A stretch of DNA of 64,000 bases from an uncultured Pelagibacteraceae bacterium (GTDB taxonomy: Bacteria; Pseudomonadota; Alphaproteobacteria; Pelagibacterales; Pelagibacteraceae): assembly GCA_902550805.1 (NCBI GenBank), contig CACDAL010000002.1, positions 57,190 through 121,189 of the forward strand, given 5' to 3'. Numbering within the stretch: the first letter of the stretch is position 1; each line of letters begins with the position of its first letter. Made by a program: the position numbers and the translations under genes. Below the pieces are notes generated by a model. That model saw only the letters and a list, made by a program, of their open reading frames with translations, did not search any database and was not told where the DNA came from. Positions 1-9,447 of this stretch are shown piece by piece.

Positions 1-333
1 ATCTTTGCCAACAATCTTATAATTTATTTTTTCGCTGGTATCCAAATTTTGCAAAAAAATAGTTGAACCAAAAATTATTTTTCCATCGTTATTAATCTTA
101 GTAACATCAATAACATTTGCTCTTGCAATGATATCTTCTATTTCTTGAACTCTTCCTTCATTATGAGATTGTTGTTCTTTAGCTGCGTGATATTCGGCAT
201 TTTCTTTAAGATCTCCATGAGATCTAGCCTCAGCGATTGCAGCAACAATTTCAGGTCTTTTTTTTTCTTTTAAAAAAATAAGTTCTTCTTTTATTTTTTC
301 CAAACCTTCAACAGTTATTGGTTCTTTTTCCAT
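1..333 (-). CDS. greA: Transcription elongation factor GreA (C-terminus beyond window edge)
   Basis: GreA rescues backtracked RNA polymerase by stimulating transcript cleavage through the secondary channel. The 111 visible residues read without interruption from an ATG and cover the N-terminal coiled-coil finger, including the segments [40 protein letters not shown] and the start of the C-terminal domain ([16 protein letters not shown]). The acidic tip residues of the finger (GDLKENAEY) are present. The gene is cut by the left edge of the window, not broken. It starts 4 nt after the hemF stop codon and is probably co-transcribed with trmL-hemF. Family assignment is very secure. Confidence 0.95.
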   Translation of the reverse strand, partial: MEKEPITVEGLEKIKEELIFLKEKKRPEIVAAIAEARSHGDLKENAEYHAAKEQQSHNEGRVQEIEDIIARANVIDVTKINNDGKIIFGSTIFLQNLDTSEKINYKIVGKD

Positions 334-337
334 AAGT

Positions 338-1165
338 TTATTTCCATTTCGCAATAGGTGGTAGAGACATCAATATAGCATCTACATTTCCACCAGTTTG
401 CAATCCAAATTTTGTTCCTCTATCATATAATAAATTAAATTCCACATATCTTCCTCTTTTCTGATATTGGGTTTCTTTTTCCTTTTTTGTCCATTTTTTT
501 TTATTTTTTTTTATTACTATTTCTCTAAAAATATTTTTAAAAGTTATTCCAACTTCTCTAACAAATGAAAAATCTTTTTCCCAATTATCTTTTTTATAGT
601 CAAAGAAAATTCCACCTATTCCTCGTGTCTCTTTTCGATGTGCTAAATAAAAATATTCATCACACCATTTTTTATAATTTTTGTAATAATTTTTATTATG
701 CATATCACAAGATTTTTTTAATTCATTGTGAAACCATTTTTCTAATTTTTTATCTTTTAAGCATGGAGTTACATCGATACCGCCTCCAAACCATCCAAAT
801 GATGTGTAAATGTATCGAGTATTAAAATGCATTGCTGGTACGTGAGGATTTTTCATATGCATAACTACAGATATTCCCGAAGCCCAGAATTTAGGATTTT
901 TATTAGTTCCTGGTATCTTATTTCTAAATTGATTAGAAAACTTTCCATATACTTCTGAAAAATTTACACCAACTTTTTCAAAAATTTTTCCATTTTCAAA
1001 AATTCTATATTGACCACCACCTTCGTTTATTTTATTTCCTCTTTCCCAATTTTTATATTCAAATAAATTTTTTTTACCTTCTAGTTCTTCTATTTCAAGA
1101 CACAAAACTTCTTGTAAAGTTTTGAACCAATTTCTTACTAATTTTTTTTTAATTATTTGTTCCAT
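338..1165 (-). CDS. hemF: Oxygen-dependent coproporphyrinogen III oxidase
   Basis: This enzyme performs the oxygen-dependent oxidative decarboxylation of coproporphyrinogen III to protoporphyrinogen IX in haem synthesis, in the cytoplasm. The 275-residue length is close to the roughly 300 usual for HemF. Diagnostic segments are present: the [14 protein letters not shown] region, the [15 protein letters not shown] block with its catalytic-region histidine and acidic residues, and the C-terminal [20 protein letters not shown] signature. It overlaps trmL upstream by 13 bp and greA begins 4 nt downstream, so the three form a tight minus-strand unit. An oxygen-dependent HemF fits an aerobic organism. 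Haem supply also suits the neighbouring cytochrome bc1 genes. Confidence 0.95.
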   Translation of the reverse strand: MEQIIKKKLVRNWFKTLQEVLCLEIEELEGKKNLFEYKNWERGNKINEGGGQYRIFENGKIFEKVGVNFSEVYGKFSNQFRNKIPGTNKNPKFWASGISVVMHMKNPHVPAMHFNTRYIYTSFGWFGGGIDVTPCLKDKKLEKWFHNELKKSCDMHNKNYYKNYKKWCDEYFYLAHRKETRGIGGIFFDYKKDNWEKDFSFVREVGITFKNIFREIVIKKNKKKWTKKEKETQYQKRGRYVEFNLLYDRGTKFGLQTGGNVDAILMSLPPIAKWK

Positions 1166-1635
1166 ATATAGTTGGTTTGCCTTAAATTTTCAGATAAAAT
1201 TATTGCAACTGATGTTGCCAAGTTTAAAGATCTTTTTTTTTCAATCATTGGTATCTTTATTTTATTTTTTACTTTTTTATGTACTTTTTCAGGAACTCCA
1301 AAACTTTCTCTTCCAAATAACAGTGTATCATTAATATTAAAATTGAAATCAGTATATTTTTTTTCTGCTTTAGTTGTAATCAAAATAATTCTTTCATTCT
1401 TTTTTTCCTTAAAAAATTCATCCGCACTTTTATAAATTCTAATCATACTTTTATCTAAATAATCCATAACAACTCTTTTAAATCTTCTATCATTGAATAA
1501 AAAACCGCAGGGTTCAATTATTTCAAGAATTGCACCAAGACAAGAACACGTTCTAGCTATAGCAGCAGTATTTTGAGGGATATCAGGCTCATAAAGCGCA
1601 ATTTTTGGTGTTGAAGAGGTTTTTTCGTGTGTCAT
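1153..1635 (-). CDS. trmL: tRNA (cytidine/uridine-34-2'-O)-methyltransferase, SPOUT family
   Basis: TrmL methylates the ribose of the wobble nucleotide in leucine tRNAs, using S-adenosylmethionine. The 160-residue protein is the single-domain form typical of TrmL. It shows the three SPOUT motifs in order: ALYEPDIPQNTAAIARTC near the N-terminus, LLFGRESFGVPE in the middle, and IPMIEKKRSLNLATSVAIIL at the knot that binds the methyl donor. It is the first gene of the trmL-hemF-greA unit and diverges from petA across 68 bp. Other SpoU members are longer or carry an extra RNA-binding domain, so the TrmL assignment is favoured. Confidence 0.9.
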   Translation of the reverse strand: MTHEKTSSTPKIALYEPDIPQNTAAIARTCSCLGAILEIIEPCGFLFNDRRFKRVVMDYLDKSMIRIYKSADEFFKEKKNERIILITTKAEKKYTDFNFNINDTLLFGRESFGVPEKVHKKVKNKIKIPMIEKKRSLNLATSVAIILSENLRQTNYIWNK

Positions 1636-1703
1636 TGTTTCCTAGATAAATGTCTTTTTTCCTATAAGAAATCATATATTACAAGAGAATTAAAATATTA
1701 AAG

Positions 1704-2222
1704 ATGTCGGAATCAGATAAAAAAAAGCATAATAGAAGAGATTTTATAATCACAGCAAGTACAGCAGCTGGTGCTGTAGGAGTTGGGGCTGCAGCATGGC
1801 CATTAATTGACCAAATGAATCCAGATGCATCAGTAAAGGCGTTAGCTAGTACGGAAGTTGACGTAAGTGCGATAGAGCCCGGTCAATCCATCACAGTATT
1901 GTGGAGAGGTAAACCGGTATTCATAAAAAGAAGAACAGAAGAAGAAATAAATAGCGCAAGATCTGTTGACTTAAAAGATTTAAAACATCCAGAAAGAGAT
2001 GAAGACAGAGCAAAGAATCCAGAGTGGCTAGTTATGCTTGGAGTGTGTACTCATTTGGGATGTGTACCTTTGACTAACAAAGGAGACTATAATGCTTGGT
2101 TTTGTCCATGTCACGGATCTCATTACGACACTTCTGGAAGAATAAGAAAAGGACCTGCTCCAACAAATTTAGAAGTTCCAAAATATGTATTTGTTAATAG
2201 CAAAACTATTAAAATAGGATAA
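1704..2222 (+). CDS. petA: Ubiquinol-cytochrome c reductase Rieske iron-sulfur subunit
   Basis: This is the high-potential [2Fe-2S] subunit of the cytochrome bc1 complex; it passes one electron from ubiquinol to cytochrome c1 at the periplasmic face. The N-terminus has a twin-arginine-like motif (NRRDF) followed by a single hydrophobic anchor, as expected for Tat export of a folded Rieske protein. The cluster-binding boxes are complete: C115 and H117 in CTHLGC, C134 and H137 in CPCHGS, with C120 and C136 available for the stabilising disulfide. The length of 172 is normal. petB begins 4 nt after its stop, so petABC is one operon. Confidence 0.97.
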   Translation: MSESDKKKHNRRDFIITASTAAGAVGVGAAAWPLIDQMNPDASVKALASTEVDVSAIEPGQSITVLWRGKPVFIKRRTEEEINSARSVDLKDLKHPERDEDRAKNPEWLVMLGVCTHLGCVPLTNKGDYNAWFCPCHGSHYDTSGRIRKGPAPTNLEVPKYVFVNSKTIKIG

Positions 2223-2226
2223 GCAA

Positions 2227-3495
2227 ATGAGTGATCACGATTATCAACCTAGTTCAAAGTTAGGAAAATGGTTTAATGATCGTTTGCCACTATTAACTCT
2301 TTCAAATCATCTTAGAGAATATCCAACACCTAAAAACTTAAATTATTGGTGGACATTTGGAGGAATACTTACTTTTTGTTTAATTACTCAAATTGTTACC
2401 GGAGTTATTTTGGGAATGCATTATATAGCTCACTCAGATTTAGCATTTGAAAGTGTTGAACATATTATGAGAGATGTAAATTACGGATGGTTAATACGTT
2501 ATGTTCATGCAAATGGAGCGTCAATGTTCTTTCTTGCGGTTTACATACATATATTTAGAGCATTATATTATGGTTCTTACAAGTCTCCAAGAGAAGTAAT
2601 TTGGATTATAGGAATGATTATCTATTTTTTAATGATGGCCACAGCCTTCATGGGCTATGTACTCCCGTGGGGCCAAATGAGTTTTTGGGGCGCGACAGTA
2701 ATTACTAATTTATTTAGCGCCATACCTTTTATTGGTGAAAGTATTACAAATTGGCTATGGGGAGGCTATTCAGTGGGCAACCCAACACTTACAAGATTTT
2801 TTAGTTTGCATTATCTTTTGCCATTTTTAATTTTAGGATTAGTAATTCTTCATATTTGGGCACTACATGTTCCAGGAAATAACAACCCGATAGGAATTGA
2901 AATAAAAAAACCCTCTAAGGATACAGTTCCTTTTCATCCTTATATTGTAATAAAAGATTTATTTGCTTTACTATTGTTTTTGATTGTTTTTGCATTTTTT
3001 GTATTTTATGCACCAAATATTTTAGGGCATGCTGATAATTACATTGAAGCAAATCCTCTTGTAACACCAGCACACATAGTGCCAGAATGGTATTTATTAC
3101 CTTTCTATGCTATTTTGAGGTCAGTTCCTGATAAATTGTTTGGAGTTATAGCAATGTTTGCGTCTATTTTCGTATTAGTAATTTTGCCTTGGCTGGATAC
3201 TTCTAAGGTAAGATCTGCAATATTCAGACCTATATATAAACAGTTTTATTGGTTCCTTATAGCGGATGTTATAATACTTGGATACATGGGGGCAATGCCC
3301 GCAGAAGGCACATATTTACTAATAGCCAGAATAGCAACTGTATATTATTTTGTTCATTTTTTAATAATCTTACCTTTTTTAGGGTTTAAAGAAAAAACAC
3401 TTGAAGTTCCACTTAGTATTGTGGAGCCAGTATTGGGAGGTTCACCCAAGCAAACTTCAACAAAAAATAATTCAAATCTAAGAGAAAATTTGTGA
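2227..3495 (+). CDS. petB: Cytochrome b subunit of the bc1 complex
   Basis: This integral membrane subunit carries haems bL and bH and forms the quinol-oxidising and quinone-reducing sites. The 422-residue protein has the expected series of membrane helices. It contains the [19 protein letters not shown] block of the quinol site and the [13 protein letters not shown] segment with the PEWY motif of the Qo pocket. Histidines in helices 2 and 4 (for example HANGASMFF and [10 protein letters not shown]) supply haem ligands. It sits between petA (4-nt gap) and petC (4-nt overlap, GTGA), which implies translational coupling. Confidence 0.97.
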   Translation: MSDHDYQPSSKLGKWFNDRLPLLTLSNHLREYPTPKNLNYWWTFGGILTFCLITQIVTGVILGMHYIAHSDLAFESVEHIMRDVNYGWLIRYVHANGASMFFLAVYIHIFRALYYGSYKSPREVIWIIGMIIYFLMMATAFMGYVLPWGQMSFWGATVITNLFSAIPFIGESITNWLWGGYSVGNPTLTRFFSLHYLLPFLILGLVILHIWALHVPGNNNPIGIEIKKPSKDTVPFHPYIVIKDLFALLLFLIVFAFFVFYAPNILGHADNYIEANPLVTPAHIVPEWYLLPFYAILRSVPDKLFGVIAMFASIFVLVILPWLDTSKVRSAIFRPIYKQFYWFLIADVIILGYMGAMPAEGTYLLIARIATVYYFVHFLIILPFLGFKEKTLEVPLSIVEPVLGGSPKQTSTKNNSNLRENL

Positions 3496-4274
3496 AAACA
3501 TTTATAAAATTAATATTTTTTATAATATTGCTAATAAATTTTGGTAACAGCAAATTGTATGCTGAAACTTCTCAAAAGCTTTTAAAAACTGATTGGAGTT
3601 TTAAAAGTTTTTTTGGAAAATTTGATAGGGCCTCATTACAAAGAGGATATCAAGTTTATAATGAAGTTTGCTCATCTTGTCATTCAGTAAAGTATTTAAG
3701 TTATAGAAATCTTGCTGAAAAAGGAGGTCCAGAGTTTTCAGAAGCTGAAGCTAAAGCTATAGCTTCTAACTTTGAGGTTATAGATGGTCCCAACAGCACC
3801 GGGGAAATGTTCACAAGACAAGCAAGACTTTCCGATAAATTTGTTATGCCTTATGCAAACGATGAGGAGGCTAAATCCGCAAATGGGGGAGCGTATCCTC
3901 CTGATATGTCAGTTTTAGTTAAGGCAAGAAAAGGAGGGGCAGACTATATCTACTCAATTTTACTAGGATATGAAGAAGCTCCTTCCGATGTAAATCTTGA
4001 AGAAGGTGTTTATTACAATAAATATATGTATGGAAATAAAATTAAAATGTCTTCACCACTATCAGAGGGAATAGTTGAGTATTCTGACGGTACAAAAGCG
4101 ACTAAAGAACAGATGGCACAAGATGTTGTAAGTTTTTTAATGTGGGCAGCGGAACCTCACTTAGAACAAAGACATAAATTCGGCTTTAGAGTTATAATAT
4201 ATTTGATTATTTTAAGCGTACTTGTTTACTTTACAATGAAAAAAATATGGTCACGTATTGAATCTAAAGTTTAA
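3492..4274 (+). CDS. petC: Cytochrome c1 subunit of the bc1 complex
   Basis: This periplasmic, membrane-anchored c-type cytochrome takes electrons from the Rieske cluster and hands them to a soluble or membrane cytochrome c. The start is GTG inside the petB stop (GTGA overlap). A cleavable-looking signal peptide occupies roughly residues 1-24. The haem attachment motif is C60-S-S-C63-H64, a methionine is available for the distal ligand in the [15 protein letters not shown] region, and one C-terminal helix (around residues 229-250) anchors it. Its last 24 bp overlap the 3' end of ychF on the other strand. Confidence 0.97.
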   Translation: MKTFIKLIFFIILLINFGNSKLYAETSQKLLKTDWSFKSFFGKFDRASLQRGYQVYNEVCSSCHSVKYLSYRNLAEKGGPEFSEAEAKAIASNFEVIDGPNSTGEMFTRQARLSDKFVMPYANDEEAKSANGGAYPPDMSVLVKARKGGADYIYSILLGYEEAPSDVNLEEGVYYNKYMYGNKIKMSSPLSEGIVEYSDGTKATKEQMAQDVVSFLMWAAEPHLEQRHKFGFRVIIYLIILSVLVYFTMKKIWSRIESKV

Positions 4275-5327
4275 TACATCTCCATCTTTAACGATGTATT
4301 CTTTACCTTCCAATCTCATTTTTCCAGATTCTTTTGATTTAATCCAGCCATTATTTTTTACAAAATCTTCATAAGAAACTGTTTCAGCTCTTATAAAACC
4401 TTTTTCGAAATCTGAGTGTATTTCGCCAGCTGCTTTTGGAGCCGTACAATTTTTTTTTATTGTCCAGGCTCTAGATTCTTCTAGTCCAGATGTAAAAAAT
4501 GTTTCAAGAGAAAGCAAATCATACCCTTTTTTTATTAAAGAATTTAACCCTTTATCTTTCATATTTAGCATTTCCATATAATTTTTTTTTTCATTTACAT
4601 CTTCAAGGAGGTTAATTTGTGTTTCGATTTCAGCTGAAATAATGAGTGTATTTTTTTCACCAAATTTTTTTATGAATTTTTCAGAATATTTATTGCCATT
4701 TTTAATGCTTTGTTCATCTATATTACAAACATAAAGCTTTGGTTTTGTTGATAATAGGCCGCATAAGTCTAAATCTTTTTTTTCAAATTTTTCTTCTAAA
4801 TATTTTAAATTTTTATCTTCATTAATTAGCTCCATTGCTTTTTCCAAAATTACCAACTGTTTATCCTCAACATTTTTTCTATTTTTTTTATCAAGTCTTT
4901 TCTGTATAGATTCTAAATCTGCTAGTTTCATTTCAGTTTCTATAATTTCTAAGTCTCTAACAGGGTCAATATTTGAATTTACATTTTGAATATCTTCAGA
5001 ATCGAAACATCTGATCATATGTATTACTGAATCAACTTCTTTTATATGTGATAAAAACTTATTTCCTAAACCTTCTCCTTTAGAAGCTCCTCTCACTAAT
5101 CCTGCAATATCGACGAAAGTAATAGTAGTATAAATTTTTTTTTTTGAATTTGAAATAAAAGCTAATTTATCTAATCTTTCATCTGGAACTGCAACTAAAC
5201 CTATGTTTGGGTCAATTGTGCAGAATGGAAAATTTTCCGCTTGTGCTTTATTTGAGTTTGTCAGTGCATTGAACAAAGTTGATTTGCCAACATTAGGCAA
5301 TCCAACTATACCGCACTTAAAACCCAT
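4251..5327 (-). CDS. ychF: Redox-regulated ribosome-associated ATPase YchF (OLA1 family)
   Basis: YchF/OLA1 is a universally conserved Obg-family P-loop ATPase that associates with ribosomes. Visible features are the P-loop GLPNVGKST at residues 9-17, the switch II motif DIAGLVRGASKGEGLGN, and a G4-position NIDE instead of NKxD, which is the family hallmark linked to ATP rather than GTP use. The C-terminal TGS domain runs from about residue 275, ending with [15 protein letters not shown]. The length of 358 matches the family. Its start codon directly abuts the pth stop codon. Synteny rplY-pth-ychF is common in proteobacteria and supports a translation role. Confidence 0.96.
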   Translation of the reverse strand: MGFKCGIVGLPNVGKSTLFNALTNSNKAQAENFPFCTIDPNIGLVAVPDERLDKLAFISNSKKKIYTTITFVDIAGLVRGASKGEGLGNKFLSHIKEVDSVIHMIRCFDSEDIQNVNSNIDPVRDLEIIETEMKLADLESIQKRLDKKNRKNVEDKQLVILEKAMELINEDKNLKYLEEKFEKKDLDLCGLLSTKPKLYVCNIDEQSIKNGNKYSEKFIKKFGEKNTLIISAEIETQINLLEDVNEKKNYMEMLNMKDKGLNSLIKKGYDLLSLETFFTSGLEESRAWTIKKNCTAPKAAGEIHSDFEKGFIRAETVSYEDFVKNNGWIKSKESGKMRLEGKEYIVKDGDVLNFRFNT

Positions 5328-5888
5328 TTAGTTATTATTAACTGTGCTTGAAAACAAATCTAATTTCTTATCAATCAATATTGACATTGATTTAATTACA
5401 CTACTTGTTATTTTTTCGACGTGTTCTTTTTCTTCTTCATTAAAGTCATTTAATACATGGTCAGACGTAGATATTTTTTTATCAGGCTTTCCTATTCCTA
5501 TCCTTACTCTAGAATAATCTTTGCCAATAAATTTGTCTATAGAAGCAATACCATTATGCCCAGCGCTTGAACCTCCAAATTTTGCTTTTATTTTTCCAAA
5601 TTCAACATCTAGATCGTCATGAAATACGATTACATTTTCTGCATCGATTTTAAAATATTCTAATAATTCTCTTATACAAATTCCAGAATTATTCATAAAC
5701 GTAAGAGGTTTTATCGCGTATATTTTTTTCTCTCCAATGATTCCCGTGGTAAGCAAACCTTTAAATTTTGGTTTTTGTTTTGAAAGTTTAAATTCCTTGT
5801 TTATTGCATCGACCATTTTAAAACCAACATTGTGTCTGTTATTTTCGCTATTAGGAGTTGGATTACCTAAGCCTACAAGTAGTAACAT
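5328..5888 (-). CDS. pth: Peptidyl-tRNA hydrolase
   Basis: Pth cleaves the ester bond of peptidyl-tRNAs released from stalled ribosomes and so recycles tRNA. The 186-residue protein begins with the family pattern VGLGNPTPNSENNRHNVGF, which includes the catalytic histidine (RHNVGF) and a conserved asparagine. It also contains KPLTFMNNSG, HDDLD and FGGSSAGHNGI. The gene lies between rplY (35-nt gap) and ychF (no gap). All expected catalytic positions are visible. Confidence 0.96.
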   Translation of the reverse strand: MLLLVGLGNPTPNSENNRHNVGFKMVDAINKEFKLSKQKPKFKGLLTTGIIGEKKIYAIKPLTFMNNSGICIRELLEYFKIDAENVIVFHDDLDVEFGKIKAKFGGSSAGHNGIASIDKFIGKDYSRVRIGIGKPDKKISTSDHVLNDFNEEEKEHVEKITSSVIKSMSILIDKKLDLFSSTVNNN

Positions 5889-5923
5889 ATAAATTTATAT
5901 TAAGAAGATTCTCACTATTGGTT

Positions 5924-6661
5924 TTATTTTTTCTCTGGTGGAGATTTATTTTCTTCTTTTGATTTGTCGCCAGTCTTATCTTTATCGCCTTCAGGTTTAT
6001 CAGCACCTTCTGTAGTTTTTTCCTGACCTTCTGCTGCAGCTTCAGTTCCTTCGGCAGCTTCTCCTTCTCCTTCTGCTTCTGCTGGTTTTTCGGGTTCTTT
6101 AACTATTGTAGGAGCAGCTACAGTAGCAATCACAAAATCTCTACCCCGAATTGTTGGAGTAACGTTTTCTGGTAATTTAATTGAAGAAATTTTAATACTT
6201 GATCCAATGTCTAGTCCATCTAGGTCTACAATTAATTCTGTAGGAATATTTTCAGTTGGACATTTTAATTCAACTTTTCTTCTTACTATGTTTAATACGC
6301 CGCCTCTTTTCAATCCTGGAGACTGCTCGTTATTAATAAATTTTACCGGTATTTCCAAAATTATTTTTGCACCTTTTACAATTCTTAAAAAATCTATGTG
6401 GATTGGTTCATCTGAGACAACATCGAAAGTTATATCTCTAGGAAGAACTTTTTGTTCTTTCCCGTCCAGATTTATTGAAATTACATTCGATAAGAAATTT
6501 TCTTTATCAATTAAATTTTTAACTTCTTTTTTTGTTAGTGAAATTTTCTCATTATTATTTTGACCACCATAAATAATTCCTGGAACTTCACCTTCTTTTC
6601 TCAAAGTGTTAACCTGACCTTTTGTTTCAGTATTTCTAATTGTTGCTTGAATTAAACTCAT
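5924..6661 (-). CDS. rplY: Large ribosomal subunit protein bL25 (CTC form)
   Basis: bL25 binds 5S rRNA in the large subunit. The long CTC (general stress protein) form is present: a 5S-binding N-terminal domain (roughly residues 1-95, with GIIYGGQNNN and LPRDITFDVVSDEPIHIDFLR) and a second beta domain to about residue 185. A low-complexity tail of about 60 residues follows, rich in Ala, Glu, Gly and Lys. The tail uses noticeably more GC-rich codons (gca, gct, gag) than its surroundings, as expected from its alanine and glycine content rather than from transfer. prs lies upstream on the same strand and pth downstream. Confidence 0.95.
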   Translation of the reverse strand: MSLIQATIRNTETKGQVNTLRKEGEVPGIIYGGQNNNEKISLTKKEVKNLIDKENFLSNVISINLDGKEQKVLPRDITFDVVSDEPIHIDFLRIVKGAKIILEIPVKFINNEQSPGLKRGGVLNIVRRKVELKCPTENIPTELIVDLDGLDIGSSIKISSIKLPENVTPTIRGRDFVIATVAAPTIVKEPEKPAEAEGEGEAAEGTEAAAEGQEKTTEGADKPEGDKDKTGDKSKEENKSPPEKK

Positions 6662-6704
6662 AAAGTGGACGGTTTTTAACTGATGAATCTAAATTTTACA
6701 AGAA

Positions 6705-7637
6705 TTATTTAAATAGATCTGACACAGATGTTGAGTTAGAAATCCTTTTCATGGCTTCAGCCAATAAATTGGATATTGATAATACCTCTATATTTCTTGC
6801 CTTTTTTACCCTATCCAAGTTATTAATTGTATCAGTAAGAACTAAATTTTTTATTTTAGATTTTTTAATTTTTTCTACAGCTTCACCGCTTAATACTCCA
6901 TGAGTAACATAAACATGAACTTCTTTTGCGCCTCTTTTTTTTAATGCATCTGCCGCATTTACAATTGTTCCGCCTGAGTCAATTATATCATCAACAATAA
7001 CACAGATTTTTTCTTTGACATTTCCTATAACATTCATAACTTGAGATTTTCCAGGTGCTGGCCTCCTTTTATCGATAATGGCCAAACCAATATCTAGCTT
7101 TCTTCCTAAAGCTCTAGCTCTTTCTACTCCACCAACATCAGGAGCTACACAAATTAAATTTTTACTTTTTATTTTTTTTTTAATATGTCTTGCAAAAATT
7201 GGAGTTGAAAATAGGTTGTCAACCGGAATATCAAAAAAACCTTGTATTTGACCCGCATGAAGGTCTACAGTTACTATCCTATCCGCTCCTGCTTTTGTAA
7301 TTAAATTTGAAACTAGTTTTGCTGATATAGATGTTCTTGGAACAACTTTTCGATCTTGTCTTGCATAACCAAAGTAAGGTATTACGGCAGTAATATTTTT
7401 TGCAGATGATCTCTTAAGAGCATCAATACAAAGAAGTAATTCCATTAAGTTATCGTTAGCAGGCGAAGCTATGGATTGGATTATAAATATACTATTGCCT
7501 CTTATATTCTCATTAATTTCAATATAAATTTCACCATCAGAAAATTTTTTAATACTTGAATTTACCAATCTATTTTTGAGATATTTAGATATTTTTTCAC
7601 TGAGGTGTTTGTTGCTATTTCCAGTGAGAATTTTCAT
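6705..7637 (-). CDS. prs: Ribose-phosphate pyrophosphokinase
   Basis: This enzyme makes PRPP from ribose-5-phosphate and ATP, feeding purine, pyrimidine, histidine and tryptophan synthesis. At 310 residues it has the class I length. Visible motifs are the flexible-loop region PYFGYARQDRKVVPRTSISAK, the VTVDLHAGQIQGFFD segment with the metal-binding histidine, and the PRPP loop VDDIIDSGGTI near residue 215. It is separated from pgeF by 13 nt and from rplY by 43 nt, all on the minus strand. carAB, which needs PRPP downstream in pyrimidine synthesis, is elsewhere in the window. Confidence 0.96.
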   Translation of the reverse strand: MKILTGNSNKHLSEKISKYLKNRLVNSSIKKFSDGEIYIEINENIRGNSIFIIQSIASPANDNLMELLLCIDALKRSSAKNITAVIPYFGYARQDRKVVPRTSISAKLVSNLITKAGADRIVTVDLHAGQIQGFFDIPVDNLFSTPIFARHIKKKIKSKNLICVAPDVGGVERARALGRKLDIGLAIIDKRRPAPGKSQVMNVIGNVKEKICVIVDDIIDSGGTIVNAADALKKRGAKEVHVYVTHGVLSGEAVEKIKKSKIKNLVLTDTINNLDRVKKARNIEVLSISNLLAEAMKRISNSTSVSDLFK

Positions 7638-7650
7638 TTTTATGAATGAA

Positions 7651-8403
7651 CTATTTAATCATAATTATAGATATATTTCTACCATAATCATTAAAATTAT
7701 TTTTTAAAGATCTTCTTGAACTAAAAAAATTGTTTTTATTTAAATATGTATCTTTTTTAATAATTTCTATGTTATTAATGCCGTTATTCTTAAGTTCATT
7801 TTCAATATATCCATTTAAAGAAAAAAATATTTTTTTGTTTTTTGTTGAAAAAAAATTTTTGTTTTTTTTATTTTTAATGATAAACTTGTTAAAAAAATCA
7901 CTTTTTACTTCATAGCTTTGTTTGGCAATGCATGGTCCGATCACCGCAATTAAATTTTTAATCTTACTGCCTTCATTTTTAAAATTATTTATAGTTTTTG
8001 TTATTATTCTTTTGTATGCACCTTTCCATCCCGCATGAATTGCGCTTATAAGATTTTTATCAGGATCATATATGAAAATAGGAGCGCAATCAGCCGTCAC
8101 AACACCAAGTGCAATTTTTTTTTTATTAGTAATTGAAGAATCTCCAACAAGCTTTTTTATTGGAATTTTTTTTATTATATGAATTTTATTACTATGTATC
8201 TGATTTAATAATATTAAGTTTTTTTTTGAACATCCAACTTTTTTACAAACTTTTTTTAAATTTTTATTAATATTAATTTTTTTATCCTTGGATCCCATTC
8301 CACAATTTAAACTTCTATAAATTCCTTTTGAATATCCGCCAAACCTATTAAAAAAACCATGGTAAATATTATTATACTGTTTTAACAGTTTTGATTTAAT
8401 CAT
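7651..8403 (-). CDS. pgeF: Peptidoglycan editing factor PgeF / YfiH laccase-domain protein
   Basis: Members of this family (YfiH, LACC1/FAMIN) are variously reported as purine nucleoside-processing enzymes and as factors that keep wrong amino acids out of murein precursors. The 250-residue protein has the family zinc site: a histidine in the LNQIHSNKIHII segment, the cysteine of GVVTADCAPIF and the histidine of SAIHAGWKGAYKRI. NRFGGYSKGIYRSLNCG near the N-terminus is also conserved. Its start abuts the stop of the MidA-like gene, and lgt lies beyond, an arrangement typical of alphaproteobacteria. The enzyme's actual substrate here cannot be decided from sequence. Confidence 0.9.
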   Translation of the reverse strand: MIKSKLLKQYNNIYHGFFNRFGGYSKGIYRSLNCGMGSKDKKININKNLKKVCKKVGCSKKNLILLNQIHSNKIHIIKKIPIKKLVGDSSITNKKKIALGVVTADCAPIFIYDPDKNLISAIHAGWKGAYKRIITKTINNFKNEGSKIKNLIAVIGPCIAKQSYEVKSDFFNKFIIKNKKNKNFFSTKNKKIFFSLNGYIENELKNNGINNIEIIKKDTYLNKNNFFSSRRSLKNNFNDYGRNISIIMIK

Positions 8404-9447
8404 TTAGAATCCTAATTTAAAATTATTTTCTTTTTTTGTGGCAAAAAAAACTTTAAATAATGAGCCCATTTCTTTTTTATCAATTAATCTTTTTAATCTA
8501 AAGTAAATGTCAGACTTTTGAGAAAAGGATAATTTATTGCTTATTATCTCTGCTCTTTCCAATATTCCCATTTTTATCAAAAATTCTCTTTGAGTAGTTA
8601 ATTTTAGTAAGTCAAGTTTCATATCTTTAATTTTTTTTTTATAGTAATTAAAATTAACCATATGAGTAATGTCTGATTGATAAACATTTTCAAAAAAATT
8701 ATTTTTTTTATGTTTTTTTACACTCTGCAATGTGTTGAACATTTTTTTTGAATTATATCCATAATCTATTATTAATAATCCACCATTCTGCTTTAATATA
8801 ATTTGCGAAATAATTTTCAGTATTTTAAATGCCAAAGGTGAATGTTCTATAAAATTTAGTTTGTTGGGTAGTTTATTATTGATTATTTTCTCAATTTTTG
8901 AAGATTTTGTTTTTAAGTCAATAAACTGAAGTTTATTATTTTTTAAACAAATAAATCTTTCTGACCAAATATTTTTCGTTTTTATAAATTGTTTAATCGG
9001 AAGGGAATCAAAAAATTCATTCGCAATAAAGATTGATGGACATTTAGAAATTTTATTTAAATTGTCTATCCATTTTACGTTATATTTACCAATTTTTTTT
9101 TTTTGAATTTTTTTTAAATAAGAACTTTTTTCACTTATATAAAATTTAGAGCTGGATCTAAATTTTTTAAAATTATCTACAGTTTTTAAAATTTGGTACA
9201 TCATCTCACCATTACCTGCACCAAGCTCAACTATATTAATTTTTTTCGGCATTCCTAATTTTTCCCAGAAGGCAACAAGCCATATTGATACAATTTCTGA
9301 AAACATCACAGATACATTTGGAGAAGTAATAAAATCACCTTGATGACCAAAAGGGTTTTTGTTTGTGTAATAACCTTTAGATTTGTCATATAAAGCTTTA
9401 TCAATAAATTTATCTAGCGGAATTTTACTATTATTTTTTAACATCAT
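8404..9447 (-). CDS. SAM-dependent methyltransferase, MidA/NDUFAF7 family
   Basis: The family is best known from NDUFAF7/MidA, which dimethylates an arginine of the 49-kDa subunit of respiratory complex I during assembly. Bacterial members are likely protein methyltransferases, but few have been tested. The 347-residue protein shows an N-terminal segment with GHQGDFITSPNVSVMFSE, the methyl-donor loop VELGAGNGEMM, and FIANEFFDSLPIKQF, all family signatures. It overlaps lgt upstream by 17 bp and abuts pgeF downstream. A role in complex I maturation is inference from the mitochondrial homologue. Confidence 0.88.
   Translation of the reverse strand: MMLKNNSKIPLDKFIDKALYDKSKGYYTNKNPFGHQGDFITSPNVSVMFSEIVSIWLVAFWEKLGMPKKINIVELGAGNGEMMYQILKTVDNFKKFRSSSKFYISEKSSYLKKIQKKKIGKYNVKWIDNLNKISKCPSIFIANEFFDSLPIKQFIKTKNIWSERFICLKNNKLQFIDLKTKSSKIEKIINNKLPNKLNFIEHSPLAFKILKIISQIILKQNGGLLIIDYGYNSKKMFNTLQSVKKHKKNNFFENVYQSDITHMVNFNYYKKKIKDMKLDLLKLTTQREFLIKMGILERAEIISNKLSFSQKSDIYFRLKRLIDKKEMGSLFKVFFATKKENNFKLGF

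Noticed and set aside
565..825. 86-codon plus-strand open frame inside hemF
   Set aside because: A shadow of hemF; composition is the Phe/Tyr/Leu-rich pattern expected opposite lysine-rich coding DNA.
5924..6115. GC-richer tail of rplY as a sign of horizontal transfer
   Set aside because: The composition follows from an Ala/Gly/Glu-rich low-complexity tail that is normal for the CTC form of bL25.
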